NCBI GenBank assembly: GCA_937923255.1
Contig: CALAIL010000010.1
Location: forward strand, 1-40,432
Reading direction: 5' to 3'
Length of the DNA: 40,432 bases
DNA from: an uncultured Propionivibrio sp.
GTDB taxonomy: Bacteria; Pseudomonadota; Gammaproteobacteria; Burkholderiales; Rhodocyclaceae
Part shown: piece after piece, positions 16,053 through 26,025 of the stretch
Layout of the letters: the number at the start of each line of letters is the position of its first letter
Position numbering within the stretch: the first letter of the stretch is position 1
Program-made: the position numbers and the translations under genes
Notes under the pieces: generated by a model
The model's database searches: none
What the model was told of the DNA's origin: nothing
The model's input: only the letters and a program-made list of their open reading frames with translations

Positions 16053-16712
16053 ATGGGACAGGATGATCTCAAACGGGCTGCCGCACGCGCAGCGCTTGAT
16101 TACGTTGTAGCAGGACGCATTGTCGGTGTCGGCACGGGATCGACGGCGCGCTGCTTCATTGATGCCCTGGCCGGCATCAAGGACAAAATCGCCGGCGCGG
16201 TTGCCAGTTCGGAAGATACCCGCCGCCGCCTCGAAGCCTACGGCATCAAGGTCTATGACCTCAATGACATCGACGACCTGCCTGTCTACATCGACGGCGC
16301 CGATGAAATTACGCCGCAACTGCACATGATCAAGGGCGGCGGCGGCGCATTGACGCGGGAAAAAATTATCGCTGCGGTCACCGCAAAATTCGTCTGCATC
16401 GTCGACAGCTCAAAATCCGTGGACACACTGGGCAAATTCCCGCTGCCGATTGAGGTCATTCCTATGGCGCGCGCGCAGGTTGCCCGCGAACTGATGCGCC
16501 TGGGCGGGCGTCCGACGCTGCGCGAAGGTTTTGTCACCGACAACGGCAATATCATCCTCGACGTGCATGGCCTGCACATCGCTGACCCCGTCAGCCTTGA
16601 AACTGCGCTTGACCATATCGTCGGCATCGTCGCCAGTGGGCTGTTTGCGCGCCGCCCGGCCGATGTCTGCCTAATGGGCACCGACAAGGGCATCGTCACC
16701 CTGGGCGGATAA
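16053..16712 (+). CDS. rpiA: Ribose-5-phosphate isomerase A
   Basis: RpiA interconverts ribose 5-phosphate and ribulose 5-phosphate in the pentose phosphate pathway. With the ATG at 16053 the protein has 219 residues, the family length. It shows [16 protein letters not shown] near residue 22 for phosphate binding, YIDGADEI near 78, [12 protein letters not shown] near 92 with the catalytic acid region, and GTDKGIVT at the end. An upstream in-frame ATG would add 20 residues that do not match the family, so the internal ATG is chosen although its ribosome site is poor. Confidence 0.95.
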   Translation: MGQDDLKRAAARAALDYVVAGRIVGVGTGSTARCFIDALAGIKDKIAGAVASSEDTRRRLEAYGIKVYDLNDIDDLPVYIDGADEITPQLHMIKGGGGALTREKIIAAVTAKFVCIVDSSKSVDTLGKFPLPIEVIPMARAQVARELMRLGGRPTLREGFVTDNGNIILDVHGLHIADPVSLETALDHIVGIVASGLFARRPADVCLMGTDKGIVTLGG

Positions 16713-16740
16713 AAACGCAAGGCGCCAAACAAATGCCGAA

Positions 16741-16811
16741 GCACCCGGCGGGCGGTGCGCCATCGGATGGTCCATAGGCAACACCCACACGATTGGCGGC
16801 AATCGGCCGCC
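16741..16811. other. Two hairpins between rpiA and yggX
   Basis: GCACC and GGTGC (16741-16758) form a short stem. GGCGGC and GCCGCC (16795-16811) form a 6-bp stem with a 5-nt loop. They lie between convergent genes and could limit read-through, but neither is followed by a T run on either strand. Confidence 0.3.
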
Positions 16812-16856
16812 TCTGCACTGCTGCACTACGACCACCGCACCGCCTGATCCGCCGGT

Positions 16857-17129
16857 TTATTGCTGCGGCGGCACGTATCCCTGCAATTTGTCCGCGCCTT
16901 CGCCGAAAAAGTGTTTTTCGAGCTGCTCGGCCAGGTACTTGCGGTGCGCGGCATTGGCCAGATTCAGGTGGTTTTCATTGATGATCATCGTCTGCATGCG
17001 AACCCACTGCTGCCACGCTTCCTGGGAAACGTGCTCATAGATACGCTTGCCGAGTTCCCCCGGATAAGGCGGCGCGACCAGCCCTTCGGCCTCGCAGCCG
17101 AGCTTGACGCATTTCACCATTCTTGCCAT
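16857..17129 (-). CDS. yggX: Probable Fe(2+)-trafficking protein YggX
   Basis: The 90-residue protein begins [17 protein letters not shown] and has the family [29 protein letters not shown] and [12 protein letters not shown] segments. YggX proteins help protect iron-sulfur clusters and move iron during oxidative stress; the cysteine near residue 7 is conserved. The ATG at 17129 is chosen because GGGAG lies 8-10 bp upstream; a GTG three codons earlier has no spaced site. It follows argA on the same strand after 133 bp, an arrangement common in betaproteobacteria. Confidence 0.93.
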   Translation of the reverse strand: MARMVKCVKLGCEAEGLVAPPYPGELGKRIYEHVSQEAWQQWVRMQTMIINENHLNLANAAHRKYLAEQLEKHFFGEGADKLQGYVPPQQ

Positions 17130-17262
17130 GAATCGCACTCCCTTGCATCAAAAATAAACCGACATACAAAAAGAAAACGGCCGTGAAGAAAGACCATGAA
17201 AAGGCCGTCAATCGGCAATGGCAGGATTGTAGCGCGCTGCTGGCCGCCAGAAACCACGCGGC

Positions 17263-18582
17263 CTACAGTGCCTTCGAAAAGACTTTGGAGCGGCGTTGCA
17301 GGTTGTACATCAGCCGTTTTTCCTCCGGCAGATCTTCGACCGACTGCTCGACGAAGCCGCGTTCGCGGAACCAGTGCGAAGTGACCGTCGTCAGGACAAA
17401 CAGGCGGCGGATACCCACGGCGCGCGCGCGCGCCTCAATGCGCCGGAGCAGTTTTTCGCCATACCCCCAGCGCCTAAAGTCCGGATGCACCGCCAGGCAC
17501 GCCAGCTCGGCCTGATCGTCGCCATAGGGATAGAGTGCGGCAGAGCCGACGATCATGCCGTCGTGCTCGACGACCGAGAAACGGGAAATCTCGCGTTCGA
17601 GTAGTTCGCGCGAGCGGCGCACAAGAATGCCGGCGTCTTCCATCGGCTCGATCAGGGCGATCAGGCCGCCGATGTCGTCCGGCCGCGCATCGCGCAGGAT
17701 TTCCAGCGACTCACGGGTGATGATGGTGCCGACACCGTCGCGCGAAAACAGTTCGCGCAGCAGCGTGCCGTCTTCGGCATAACTGATCAGGTGCACGCGC
17801 CCGACCCCCGCCCGGCTGGCGCGCACGGCCGCCGGCAGATAACGGCGGACATCGGGCGAAAGCCAGTCGCCCTCTGCCATGACGCGCTCGGCCGCATCGA
17901 CCGTCAGTTCATCAAGCAGCTCGCCCTGGCGATTGGTCACGCCCTGGCTGTCGGAAAGAAAAATCAGCTTGTCCGCGCCGATGGCAATGGCCGTCGCCTC
18001 TGCCACCTCCTCCATCGACAGATTGAAAATCTCACCCGTCGGACTCACGCCGATCGGCGATACGGCGACGATATTGCCGATACGCAGCTGCGCCTTGATT
18101 CCCTCGGCATCGACCTTGCGCACGCTGCCGGCATACTGCATATCGACGCCGTCGATCACGCCCAGCGGCTTGGCCACGAGATAATTGCCGCCGATCACGC
18201 GCATCCGGCTGTTGGCCATCGGCGTATCCGGCAGCCCCTGCGAAAGCAGGGCCTCAATTTCCAGATAAACACTGCCGACGGCATCGATCACGCAATCGAG
18301 CGTCACGGCGTCAGTCACCCGGCAACCGTCGTGGAATTTCGATTCCATGCCTTTCTCGCGCAGTTCCTCCTCGATCTGCGGGCGCGCGCCATGCACCAGC
18401 ACCAGATGTACGCCCAGCGCCGCCAGCAGATTTGCATCATAGGCCAGCGCCCGCGCAAACGGGCCAGCGATCGCGCGGCCGCCAAAGGCGACGACGAACG
18501 TTTTGCCGCGAAACAGATTGATATAGGGCGCCACCGCGCGAAACAACGAAACGAACTGAGCGTTTCCCGAATATTCGGTCAT
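17263..18582 (-). CDS. argA: N-acetylglutamate synthase
   Basis: ArgA acetylates glutamate with acetyl-CoA, the first step of arginine synthesis. The 439-residue protein has an amino-acid-kinase-like domain (about 1-290). It starts with FVVAFGGRAI and LVLVHGARPQIEEEL and contains SPIGVSPTGEIFNL. A GNAT domain follows (about 295-435), with LACLAVHPDFRRWGYGEKLL for acetyl-CoA binding and HWFRERGF near the end. This two-domain form is the arginine-feedback type. AGGAG lies about 10 bp upstream of the ATG. No ARG box was recognised upstream. Confidence 0.95.
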   Translation of the reverse strand: MTEYSGNAQFVSLFRAVAPYINLFRGKTFVVAFGGRAIAGPFARALAYDANLLAALGVHLVLVHGARPQIEEELREKGMESKFHDGCRVTDAVTLDCVIDAVGSVYLEIEALLSQGLPDTPMANSRMRVIGGNYLVAKPLGVIDGVDMQYAGSVRKVDAEGIKAQLRIGNIVAVSPIGVSPTGEIFNLSMEEVAEATAIAIGADKLIFLSDSQGVTNRQGELLDELTVDAAERVMAEGDWLSPDVRRYLPAAVRASRAGVGRVHLISYAEDGTLLRELFSRDGVGTIITRESLEILRDARPDDIGGLIALIEPMEDAGILVRRSRELLEREISRFSVVEHDGMIVGSAALYPYGDDQAELACLAVHPDFRRWGYGEKLLRRIEARARAVGIRRLFVLTTVTSHWFRERGFVEQSVEDLPEEKRLMYNLQRRSKVFSKAL

Positions 18583-19037
18583 CGCATCACCACTCCTTGC
18601 CAGCCGGAAAAGCGGGCGCCGATGTACGTCGGCTTGCCAGCAAACTTCCGGTTAATTTTCTGATTCCAGACGCGCTTTGCAGCGCCTTCCCCGTCGATCA
18701 CGAAGGCGGATAACACTCGCACCGACCCGAACCTTCTGCCGCCGCAAACACCAGGCGAAATCCTGACGCACCGCCGGCCGGTGCGCAATAGTTTTGGCCA
18801 GCGCGCCGTCTGCCGCCGTCGCATTGCCGACACGCGCCGACACGGCATGCCACGGCGCAGCCCCGGCGGAAAGCGGGAAAAGCAGCGGCATGCGCTGGGT
18901 ATATGCTGGGTATATGCCGGGTACGCGCTGGAATTGAGCGGCATCCGTCCTGACGCCTTGTCAGCCACCGCCGCACACTCTACCGACCGCAAGCGGGGCA
19001 TGCGCGGCGGCGTGCCTGTACAGCCATCAATCGCTCA
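18583..19037. other. Intergenic region between rsmE and argA
   Basis: These 455 bp lie between two minus-strand genes. Several overlapping frames are open, but none has a ribosome site or a recognisable family. One minus frame begins near 18891 with a signal-like MPLLFPLSAGAA and might be a decayed exported protein. An 11-bp tandem repeat is at 18895-18927. Confidence 0.5.
18895..18927. repeat. 11-bp tandem repeat (CTGGGTATATG)
   Basis: Two perfect copies of CTGGGTATATG are followed by one degenerate copy (CCGGGTACGCG). The repeat is A+T-richer than its surroundings and lies in the rsmE-argA gap. Confidence 0.75.
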
Positions 19038-19814
19038 TCAAGCGGCGCATCCCGAGGCCCAATCGCCCCATAGCGCCTGAATAGCAGCCACCGCCGCCAT
19101 CCCAGCCGTTTCCGTACGCAGCACGCGCGGCCCGAGCCGAACGGCGCAGAAGCCGGCGTCGGCAGCCAAAGCCGTCTCTTCCGCATCCAGCCCGCCTTCC
19201 GCACCAATCAGCAGATCGACGCCCCTCCCCGGCGCGGGCGGCGTCAACGTCGACAAAGCCGCGTCCGCAGCGGGCGAAAGACACAGGCGCAGCACAGGCG
19301 ATTCCGCCGAGGCAGGCGACATGGGTCGCTGCGTCAGCCAGGCATCGAGATCAGTAATTTCCTCCACAACCGGCAAACGATTGCGGCCGCACTGCTCACA
19401 CGCCGCCGCGACCACCGCGCGCCAGTGCGCGACCCGACGCGCGGCGCGTTCGCCGTCCAGGCGCAGCACGCTGCGATGCGAGCGCACCGGCACAATGCGC
19501 GCCACGCCCAGTTCGACCGCCTTCTGCACGGTAGCGTCCATTTTGTCGCCCGTTTGTAGCGCCTGGATCAAGGTCACCGGCAAATGCGATTCACGCTCGC
19601 AGTCGAGCCATGCCAGCACGTCGACGCAAACGCGCGCGCGCCCGGCAGAAACGATACGTCCCCGATATTCGCCGCCCCGGCCGTCAAACAGCGTCAGCGC
19701 ATCTCCTTCGCGCAGACGCAGGACACGGCAGGCGTGACGAGCCTGCGCCTCAGGCAAATCAAGGGATGTGCCGGGCCGCAGGGGTGTGGAGCAATAAAAA
19801 CGGGGAGGCGTCAT
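19038..19814 (-). CDS. rsmE: 16S rRNA (uracil-1498-N3)-methyltransferase
   Basis: RsmE methylates U1498 of 16S rRNA near the decoding site. The 258-residue protein has an N-terminal PUA-like part (RFYCSTPL, HACRVLRLREGD, LFDGRGGEYRG) and a SPOUT methyltransferase part with QALQTGDKMDATVQKAVELGV. The knot region is DLLIGAEGGLDAEETALA followed by RLGPRVLRTETA. The ATG at 19814 is chosen because the family start follows it directly and a consensus -10 box ends 6 bp before it. The gene is divergent from a short-chain dehydrogenase. Confidence 0.95.
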   Translation of the reverse strand: MTPPRFYCSTPLRPGTSLDLPEAQARHACRVLRLREGDALTLFDGRGGEYRGRIVSAGRARVCVDVLAWLDCERESHLPVTLIQALQTGDKMDATVQKAVELGVARIVPVRSHRSVLRLDGERAARRVAHWRAVVAAACEQCGRNRLPVVEEITDLDAWLTQRPMSPASAESPVLRLCLSPAADAALSTLTPPAPGRGVDLLIGAEGGLDAEETALAADAGFCAVRLGPRVLRTETAGMAAVAAIQALWGDWASGCAA

Positions 19815-19820
19815 GCCGAC

Positions 19821-19826
19821 ATTATA
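19821..19826 (-). promoter_or_regulatory. Consensus -10 box of rsmE (predicts leaderless mRNA)
   Basis: On the minus strand TATAAT ends 6 bp before the rsmE ATG, the same geometry as at mutL. A CTGACG sequence 15 bp upstream could be a weak -35 box. No ribosome site separates the box and start. Confidence 0.5.
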
Positions 19827-19955
19827 GGGAAGCCCGCGAATCGTCAGAAATGTGCTGCGAATCATCAATCAAGGCTTGGCAGTGTGCGGCAAGCTCTGGC
19901 ATGATGACAACGCGAAGAAACGAAACGACAACGAGAAAGACAGGAAGGAGATCAC

Positions 19956-20699
19956 ATGCATGCGTTGAAAGCCCTGGTCACGGGGCATTCGCGCGGTCTG
20001 GGCGCCGCGGTGGCCGAGGCGCTCCTGCAACGCGGCATTCCCGTGCTAGCCTGTGCGCGCCAGGAAAATACCGCGCTGGCGGCACGTTTCCCGGAGCTAT
20101 TGCGCCAGCAGCGCATCGACCTGGCGGATACCGGCGCGCTGGCGGCATGGCTCGACGGCGAGGCGCTCGACCTGTTCTGCGCCGACGCCAGTACCCTGAT
20201 CCTGATCAACAATGCCGGCGTGCTCGGCCCGGTCGGCTCGCTGGACAGCCAGAATCCCGCGGCCATCGGCCAGGCCGTCGCGCTGAATGTCGGCGCGCCG
20301 TTGATGCTTGCGGCGGCGCTGGCGCAGCGGCACGACGGAGAACTGCGCATTTTGCACATCTCCAGCGGCGCGGCGCGCTTCGCCTACCCCGGCTGGTCGA
20401 TCTACGGCGCAACCAAGGCGGCGCTCGACCAGCACGCGCGCGCCGTTGCGGCGGGGAACCGCGACGACCGCCGCATTTGCAGCCTGGCGCCCGGCGTCAT
20501 TGATACGGATATGCAGGCGGAAATTCGCGGCCTGTCCGAAACGAGTTTCCCCATGCTGAAAAAATTCCAGAAGCTCAAACGCAACGGCCTGCTGACCCCG
20601 CCTGCCGAAGCCGCCGCCCGTATCGTCGATTATGTGCTCGACCCGGAATTCGGCGCGCTCGCCACAGCCGATCTGCGCGAACTGATCAGCGGCGAATAG
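19956..20699 (+). CDS. Short-chain dehydrogenase/reductase
   Basis: This 247-residue protein has a Rossmann fold with the nucleotide motif TGHSRGLG near residue 9, INNAGVLGP near 85, a catalytic serine in ISSGAARF, and YGATK (Tyr and Lys) near 150. APGVIDTDM follows the active site, as in classical SDR enzymes. TGHSRGLG and its neighbourhood resemble sepiapterin-reductase-like members, but the substrate cannot be inferred. A strong site (AAGGAG) precedes the ATG. It is divergent from rsmE, and repeat array B follows its stop. Confidence 0.85.
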   Translation: MHALKALVTGHSRGLGAAVAEALLQRGIPVLACARQENTALAARFPELLRQQRIDLADTGALAAWLDGEALDLFCADASTLILINNAGVLGPVGSLDSQNPAAIGQAVALNVGAPLMLAAALAQRHDGELRILHISSGAARFAYPGWSIYGATKAALDQHARAVAAGNRDDRRICSLAPGVIDTDMQAEIRGLSETSFPMLKKFQKLKRNGLLTPPAEAAARIVDYVLDPEFGALATADLRELISGE

Positions 20700-20720
20700 C
20701 CGACCCGCAGCGCCGGAGCA

Positions 20721-21160
20721 GGAAACCTCAGAAGAGCTGCCTGGAGCGCCTATATTTACGGATGTTTCCAAGGGGCGCCCTGAAGCCCTTGTAAACAGGG
20801 CGTTCCGGGCACCCCGCCGGGAAGTCCTTTATCCGCACGGGTTTCAGAGGCGCCTACCTGCCAGCCGCTTAACCGCCAGCCCTTTATTTATAAGGATTCC
20901 AGAGGCACCTGACTGGAACTTCTTTATCCATGCTGGTTTTAGAGGGTTGGCCGGGCACGGTGTTCCAGTTTATGTTTTTTGATGCCCTGCGCCCCTTGTA
21001 TTTAAAGGACTTCAGGGCATTTTATGTTTTCTGGCCTGTTTGCGTGGCTCTCAGCGCATCTTCTTTTTGCCTTCTGAGGCGCCCTGTTCACGCGGGCTTC
21101 AGAGGAGACGTCTGGAAACGCCCTATTGACGCGGGCTCCAAAGGCGTCTGCTGGCAGCGC
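20721..21160. repeat. Degenerate palindromic repeat array B (about 8 units) before glgP
   Basis: Diverged units of about 37-40 bp follow the pattern GGAA-N2-CCCTTTAT-N5-GCGGG-TTCAGAGGCGCCT. Copies can be recognised starting near 20742, 20781, 20819, 20876, 20914, 20983, 21079 and 21113. Most carry an internal inverted repeat: GCCCT/AGGGC near 20785-20801, and the strong TGCCCTG/CAGGGCA pair at 20984-21020 with inner CCTT/AAGG. The array fills the gap between the dehydrogenase and glgP, and no gene is seen in 20700-21293. Units are too diverged for a CRISPR or a recent duplication. Confidence 0.65.
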
Positions 21161-21213
21161 ATCGGAACCTCGCCGATACGCTGTGATACCCACACGGATA
21201 CGCAGCGCGCGTT

Positions 21214-21241
21214 TCGTCAAATGCAGGGCTTGCCGTAAAAT
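21214..21241 (+). promoter_or_regulatory. Possible promoter of the glycogen operon
   Basis: TCGTCA (21214-21219) and TAAAAT (21236-21241) are separated by 16 bp and stand 52 bp before the glgP start. The -10 box is good and the -35 box weak. Confidence 0.4.
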
Positions 21242-21293
21242 CCCCTCTACTTTCTTCCACTCGATTTCAGCCTGTCTTAGCGAGAAACTCATT

Positions 21294-23753
21294 ATGTCCA
21301 GCCAAAATATCGCCGATAAAGCATCCGGCTTCCTCGAACGCGTCAATGACAAACTGCTCAATGTGGTCGCTGCTGATCCAGCGACGGCAAACGACAAGGA
21401 GCGGTATCGCGCACTTACCCACGTCGCCCGCGAGCAGCTTTCCCGGCGCTGGGTCAAAACACAGATTGAAGACCGCGAGAACCAGGCGCGACGCATCTAC
21501 TACCTGTCGATGGAATTCCTGATCGGCCGCGCGCTGAACAATGCGCTCTCAGCGCTGGGTCTGCACGAACAGGCGGAGGCCGCATTCCCCGAACCCGGCG
21601 GACCCTCGCTCGCCGACGCGCTCGAATGCGAACCGGATGCCGCGCTTGGTAACGGCGGTCTTGGCCGCCTCGCCGCTTGCTTCCTCGACTCGATGGCAAC
21701 GCTGGAACTGCCGTCATGGGGCTACGGCATGCGTTACGAATACGGCATGTTCGCGCAGTCCATCGTCAACGGTATGCAGGTCGAGCGGCCCGATGCCTGG
21801 TTGACGGAAGGCGCACCATGGGAATTCTTCCGCCCCGGCACCGTTTATACGGTGCATTTTGGCGGAACAGAGGAACATTACGGCGAGTGGGCGGAATGGA
21901 ACGCCGCCGAATCCGTTGAAGCGCGCGCATACGATTATGTCATTCCCGGCCACGGCACCGAGCGCGTCAGTACCCTGCGCCTATGGAAGGCCGGCGCGCC
22001 GGCGCAGATCGACCTGAACGCCTTTAATTCCGGCGACTACGGCCGCGCCGCCGAATTCAAGAACCGCTTCGAGAACATTTCCTGGGTGCTCTATCCGAAC
22101 GACAGCACCGCCGCCGGCCGCGAACTGCGGCTGCGTCAAGAATATTTCTTCGTCTCAGCTTCTTTGCAGGACATTCTCCAGAATCATCTGGAAACGTACG
22201 GTAACCTCAACAACCTCGCCGACAAAGTCGCCATTCACCTCAACGATACGCACCCGGCCATCAGCATCGCCGAGCTGATGCGCCTGCTCTGCGACGAGCA
22301 CGGCATGCTCTGGGCGCACGCCTGGGAGCAATGCCAGCGCATTTTCTCCTACACCAACCACACGCTGATGCCCGAAGCGCTGGAAACCTGGCCGGTCGGC
22401 CTGATGCAGTACCTGCTGCCGCGTCACATGCGCATCATTTACCGTATCAACCAGGAGTTTCTCAGCGAGGTCGAACAGCGCTTTCCCGGTGATATCGAGC
22501 TGATCCGCCGCGTTTCCCTGATCGACGACACCAGCGGCGATGCCAACAACAGGCGCGTGCGGATGGCCAATCTTTCCATCGTCGGCAGTCACCGCGTCAA
22601 TGGCGTCTCGAAGCTGCATTCCGACCTGATGGTGCAAACCATCTTCGCCGACTTTGCCCGCCTCTATCCCGACCGCTTCGATAACAAGACCAACGGCGTC
22701 ACGCCGCGCCGCTGGCTGGCGCAGGCCAACCCCGGCCTTGCCGCCCTGCTCGATCAGCGGCTGGGCGATCCCGGCTGGCGGCTGCATCTCGACCGCCTGT
22801 CCGCGCTGCGCTCGGCGGCCGACGACGCCCAGTTCCGCAGTGACTTTGCCGCCGTCAAACGGGCAAACAAGCTGCGTCTAGCCGAATACATCAAACGCGA
22901 GCTGAACATCACGCTCAACCCCGACGCGCTGTTCGATGTACAGATCAAGCGCATCCACGAATACAAGCGGCAACTGCTCAACGTGCTGCACGTCATCTCC
23001 CACTACAACGCCATCATTCACGGCATCGCCGACGATGCGCCGCCGCGCTGCGTCATCTTCGCCGGCAAGGCCGCGTCGTCCTACGCCATGGCCAAGAGCA
23101 TCATTCACCTGATCCATGACGTGGCCAACGTCGTCAATAACGATGCGCGCGTGCGTGACCGCCTGAAAGTCGTTTTCGTGCCGAACTACGGCGTTTCCCT
23201 GGCCGAAATCATCATTCCGGCGGCCAACTTGTCCGAACAGATTTCCACCGCCGGCACCGAAGCTTCCGGCACCGGCAACATGAAATTCGCGCTCAACGGC
23301 GCGCTGACCATCGGCACCGAGGACGGCGCTAACATCGAGATCCGCGATCAGGTCGGCGCCGACAACATCTTCATCTTCGGCAACAGCGCCGCGCAGGTCG
23401 AAGCGCTGCGCCGCGAGGGCTACGACCCGCGCGCCATTTACCAGAATGACCCGACGCTCAACGAAACGCTGAACAAGATCGACGGCGGCTATTTTGCGCC
23501 GAACGACCGCAAGCGCTACCACGACATCTTCAATTCGCTGGTCAATTACGGCGACCACTACCAGCTGCTCGCCGATTTCTCCAGCTATATGGAAACGCAG
23601 CAACGCGTCGGCGCGCTTTACCGTTCGCCGGACGAATGGCAGCGCAAGGCCATCCTCAACGTGGCCGGGATGGGCATCTTCTCCTCCGACCGCACCATCC
23701 GCGAATATGCGACCGAGACCTGGAATCTGGCCGCAGCCCTGAAACCCGAATGA
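21294..23753 (+). CDS. glgP: Glycogen phosphorylase
   Basis: GlgP releases glucose 1-phosphate from the non-reducing ends of glycogen. From the ATG at 21294 the protein has 819 residues, as in the family. It contains YYLSMEFLIGRAL near residue 65, ALGNGGLGRLAACFLDSMATL near 120, and the pyridoxal-phosphate region EASGTGNMKFALNGALTIGT near 660 with the Schiff-base lysine. It is the first gene of a four-gene glycogen series; glgB starts 70 bp downstream. The frame is open further upstream into the repeat array, but that part does not match the family. Confidence 0.96.
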   Translation: MSSQNIADKASGFLERVNDKLLNVVAADPATANDKERYRALTHVAREQLSRRWVKTQIEDRENQARRIYYLSMEFLIGRALNNALSALGLHEQAEAAFPEPGGPSLADALECEPDAALGNGGLGRLAACFLDSMATLELPSWGYGMRYEYGMFAQSIVNGMQVERPDAWLTEGAPWEFFRPGTVYTVHFGGTEEHYGEWAEWNAAESVEARAYDYVIPGHGTERVSTLRLWKAGAPAQIDLNAFNSGDYGRAAEFKNRFENISWVLYPNDSTAAGRELRLRQEYFFVSASLQDILQNHLETYGNLNNLADKVAIHLNDTHPAISIAELMRLLCDEHGMLWAHAWEQCQRIFSYTNHTLMPEALETWPVGLMQYLLPRHMRIIYRINQEFLSEVEQRFPGDIELIRRVSLIDDTSGDANNRRVRMANLSIVGSHRVNGVSKLHSDLMVQTIFADFARLYPDRFDNKTNGVTPRRWLAQANPGLAALLDQRLGDPGWRLHLDRLSALRSAADDAQFRSDFAAVKRANKLRLAEYIKRELNITLNPDALFDVQIKRIHEYKRQLLNVLHVISHYNAIIHGIADDAPPRCVIFAGKAASSYAMAKSIIHLIHDVANVVNNDARVRDRLKVVFVPNYGVSLAEIIIPAANLSEQISTAGTEASGTGNMKFALNGALTIGTEDGANIEIRDQVGADNIFIFGNSAAQVEALRREGYDPRAIYQNDPTLNETLNKIDGGYFAPNDRKRYHDIFNSLVNYGDHYQLLADFSSYMETQQRVGALYRSPDEWQRKAILNVAGMGIFSSDRTIREYATETWNLAAALKPE

Positions 23754-23823
23754 ACGAATGCCACCGCATTCAAGTTTCCAACCCGTCTGAGGCCGATCCT
23801 TACCAACCATCGGGAGAGCGAGC

Positions 23824-26025
23824 ATGCTGAACAAGGACGAAGCGCTGGCGCTTTGCCGCGCCGAACACGGCGACCCATTCGCCGTTCTGGGGCCGCACAA
23901 AGATGCCGAGGGGCGCTTATGGCTGCGAACCCTGCAGCCGGGCGCCGACGCCGTGTACGCGATCGACGCGGAGAGCGGCCAGGTTCTGGTCGAGCTGAAG
24001 CAGCGCGAAATCGAACCTTTCGGTGCTTTTTCAGGCCTGTTCGAGGCGCAAATACCGGCGCGGCCCGCCGCCGGCGACGCCGCACCGCCACGCTATCGCC
24101 TGCGCATCGTTTGGCCCGGCGGCGTTCAGGAAGCCGACGATCCCTACCGCTTCCCGCCTGTGCTGGGCGAGATGGACGTTTGGCTGCTGGCCGAAGGCTC
24201 CCATCTGCGCCCTTTTGAACGGCTTGGCGCACACCCGTGCCAGATCGATGGCGTCGACGGCGTCGCCTTCGCCGTCTGGGCGCCGGATGCCCAGCGCGTC
24301 AGCGTCATCGGCGATTTCAATACCTGGGACAGTCGCCGCCACCCGATGCGCCAGCGACCGGAATGCGGTGTTTGGGAAATCTTTCTCCCCGGTATCGATG
24401 TCGGCGCGCGCTACAAGTATGAAATCCGCGCGCGCAGCGGCGAAATCATGCCGCACAAGGCCGACCCCTACGGTTTTGCCGCCGAGCTGCGCCCGGCCAC
24501 CGCTTCCATCGTCGCCCATATGCCGCCGCCCGCGCCGCGTCAGCATCAGGAAACGCGCCTCGACCAACCGGTCTCGATCTACGAAGTGCATCTCGGTTCC
24601 TGGCAGCGTAACAGCGACGGCGGTTTTCTCGACTGGCAGGAAATGGCGCAACGCCTGATTCCCTACGCGGCCGATCTCGGCTTCACCCATCTCGAACTTC
24701 TGCCCGTGTCGGAACACCCATTCGACGGCTCCTGGGGCTACCAGCCGCTGGGGCTTTACGCGCCGACCGCGCGCTTTGGCTCGCCGCAAGGCTTCCGCGA
24801 TTTTGTCGCTGCCTGCCATGCCGCCGGACTGCAAGTCATCGTTGACTGGGTTCCCGCGCATTTTCCAAGCGACGCCCACGGCCTTGGCCGCTTTGACGGA
24901 CAGGCGCTCTACGAGCACGCCGACCCGCGCGAAGGCAGGCATCAGGACTGGGGTACGCTGATCTACAACTTCGGCCGCCGCGAGGTCTTCAATTTCCTGA
25001 CCGGCAACGCCCTGTTCTGGATCGAGCGTTACGGCATCGACGGTCTGCGCGTCGACGCCGTCGCCTCAATGCTCTACCGCGACTACAGCCGCAAAGAAGG
25101 CGAGTGGATTCCCAACGCCTTCGGCGGCCGCGAAAATCTGGAAGCCGTGCATTTCCTGCGCCGCATGAATGAAGTCATCGGTCAGGAATGCCCCGGCGCG
25201 GCGACTTACGCCGAGGAATCGACCGCCTGGCCGTCAGTCAGCCGCCCACCATCGATGGGCGGTCTCGGCTTTCATTACAAATGGAACATGGGCTGGATGC
25301 ACGATGTGCTCGACTACATGACGCGCGACCCGATTCATCGCCGTTATCACCACAACCAGCTCACCTTCGGCCTGCTTTACGCTTTTACCGAAAACTTCGT
25401 CCTGCCGCTCTCCCACGATGAAGTCGTCCACGGCAAAGGCTCGCTGATCAGCAAGATGCCGGGCGACTACTGGCAGAAATTCGCCAATCTGCGCGCCCTT
25501 TACGGCTTTATGTGGGGCCATCCGGGCAAGAAGCTGTTGTTCATGGGCGGAGAATTCGCCCAGTGGAACGAATGGAACGATGCCGGCGCGCTCGACTGGA
25601 ACCTGCTTGACTTCCCGATGCACGACGGCGTGCGCCGCTTGATCCGTGACCTCAACCAGCTCTACCGCCACACGCCCGCCTTGTACGAGATCGACTTTGA
25701 ACATCAAGGCTTCGAATGGATTTCGGCAAACGATTCCGATAACTCGGTCATCGCCTTTCTGCGTTATGGCCGTGACCGCGCGCGCACCGTGCTCTGCGTC
25801 TGCAACTTCACGCCGGTCGTCCGCCACGACTACCGGCTCGGTGTCCCCGGACCGGGGCGCTTTGTCGAGCGGATCAACACTGACTCGCACTACTACGGAG
25901 GCAGTAACGTCGGCAACCCCTTCGGCGGCGCCTATGCCGAAAACATTGCCTCGCACGGGCGCGACTGGTCGGTGTCGCTGACCTTGCCGCCACTGGCCAC
26001 GGTGATTTTTGAATGGGAGCATTGA
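23824..26025 (+). CDS. glgB: 1,4-alpha-glucan branching enzyme
   Basis: GlgB makes the alpha-1,6 branches of glycogen. The 733-residue protein has two N-terminal carbohydrate-binding (CBM48-type) parts (about 1-110 and 120-215), the second beginning [18 protein letters not shown]. The GH13 barrel shows [24 protein letters not shown] with the nucleophile aspartate, AEESTAWP with the acid glutamate, and [12 protein letters not shown]. The C-terminal all-beta domain ends [28 protein letters not shown] stands about 7 bp before the ATG. Its stop overlaps the probable start of glgX. Confidence 0.97.
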   Translation: MLNKDEALALCRAEHGDPFAVLGPHKDAEGRLWLRTLQPGADAVYAIDAESGQVLVELKQREIEPFGAFSGLFEAQIPARPAAGDAAPPRYRLRIVWPGGVQEADDPYRFPPVLGEMDVWLLAEGSHLRPFERLGAHPCQIDGVDGVAFAVWAPDAQRVSVIGDFNTWDSRRHPMRQRPECGVWEIFLPGIDVGARYKYEIRARSGEIMPHKADPYGFAAELRPATASIVAHMPPPAPRQHQETRLDQPVSIYEVHLGSWQRNSDGGFLDWQEMAQRLIPYAADLGFTHLELLPVSEHPFDGSWGYQPLGLYAPTARFGSPQGFRDFVAACHAAGLQVIVDWVPAHFPSDAHGLGRFDGQALYEHADPREGRHQDWGTLIYNFGRREVFNFLTGNALFWIERYGIDGLRVDAVASMLYRDYSRKEGEWIPNAFGGRENLEAVHFLRRMNEVIGQECPGAATYAEESTAWPSVSRPPSMGGLGFHYKWNMGWMHDVLDYMTRDPIHRRYHHNQLTFGLLYAFTENFVLPLSHDEVVHGKGSLISKMPGDYWQKFANLRALYGFMWGHPGKKLLFMGGEFAQWNEWNDAGALDWNLLDFPMHDGVRRLIRDLNQLYRHTPALYEIDFEHQGFEWISANDSDNSVIAFLRYGRDRARTVLCVCNFTPVVRHDYRLGVPGPGRFVERINTDSHYYGGSNVGNPFGGAYAENIASHGRDWSVSLTLPPLATVIFEWEH

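Noticed and set aside
18579..19001. Minus-strand frame of 140 codons between rsmE and argA
   Set aside because: Arg-rich translation with no family, overlapping two other open frames; at best a decayed gene, so described only as intergenic.
20721..21160. CRISPR array
   Set aside because: Units are about 37-40 bp, but no two are identical, there are no distinct spacers, and no cas gene is near.
20930..21238. Plus-strand frame of 102 codons inside repeat array B
   Set aside because: Its sequence is produced by the repeat units, lacks a ribosome site and matches no family known to me.
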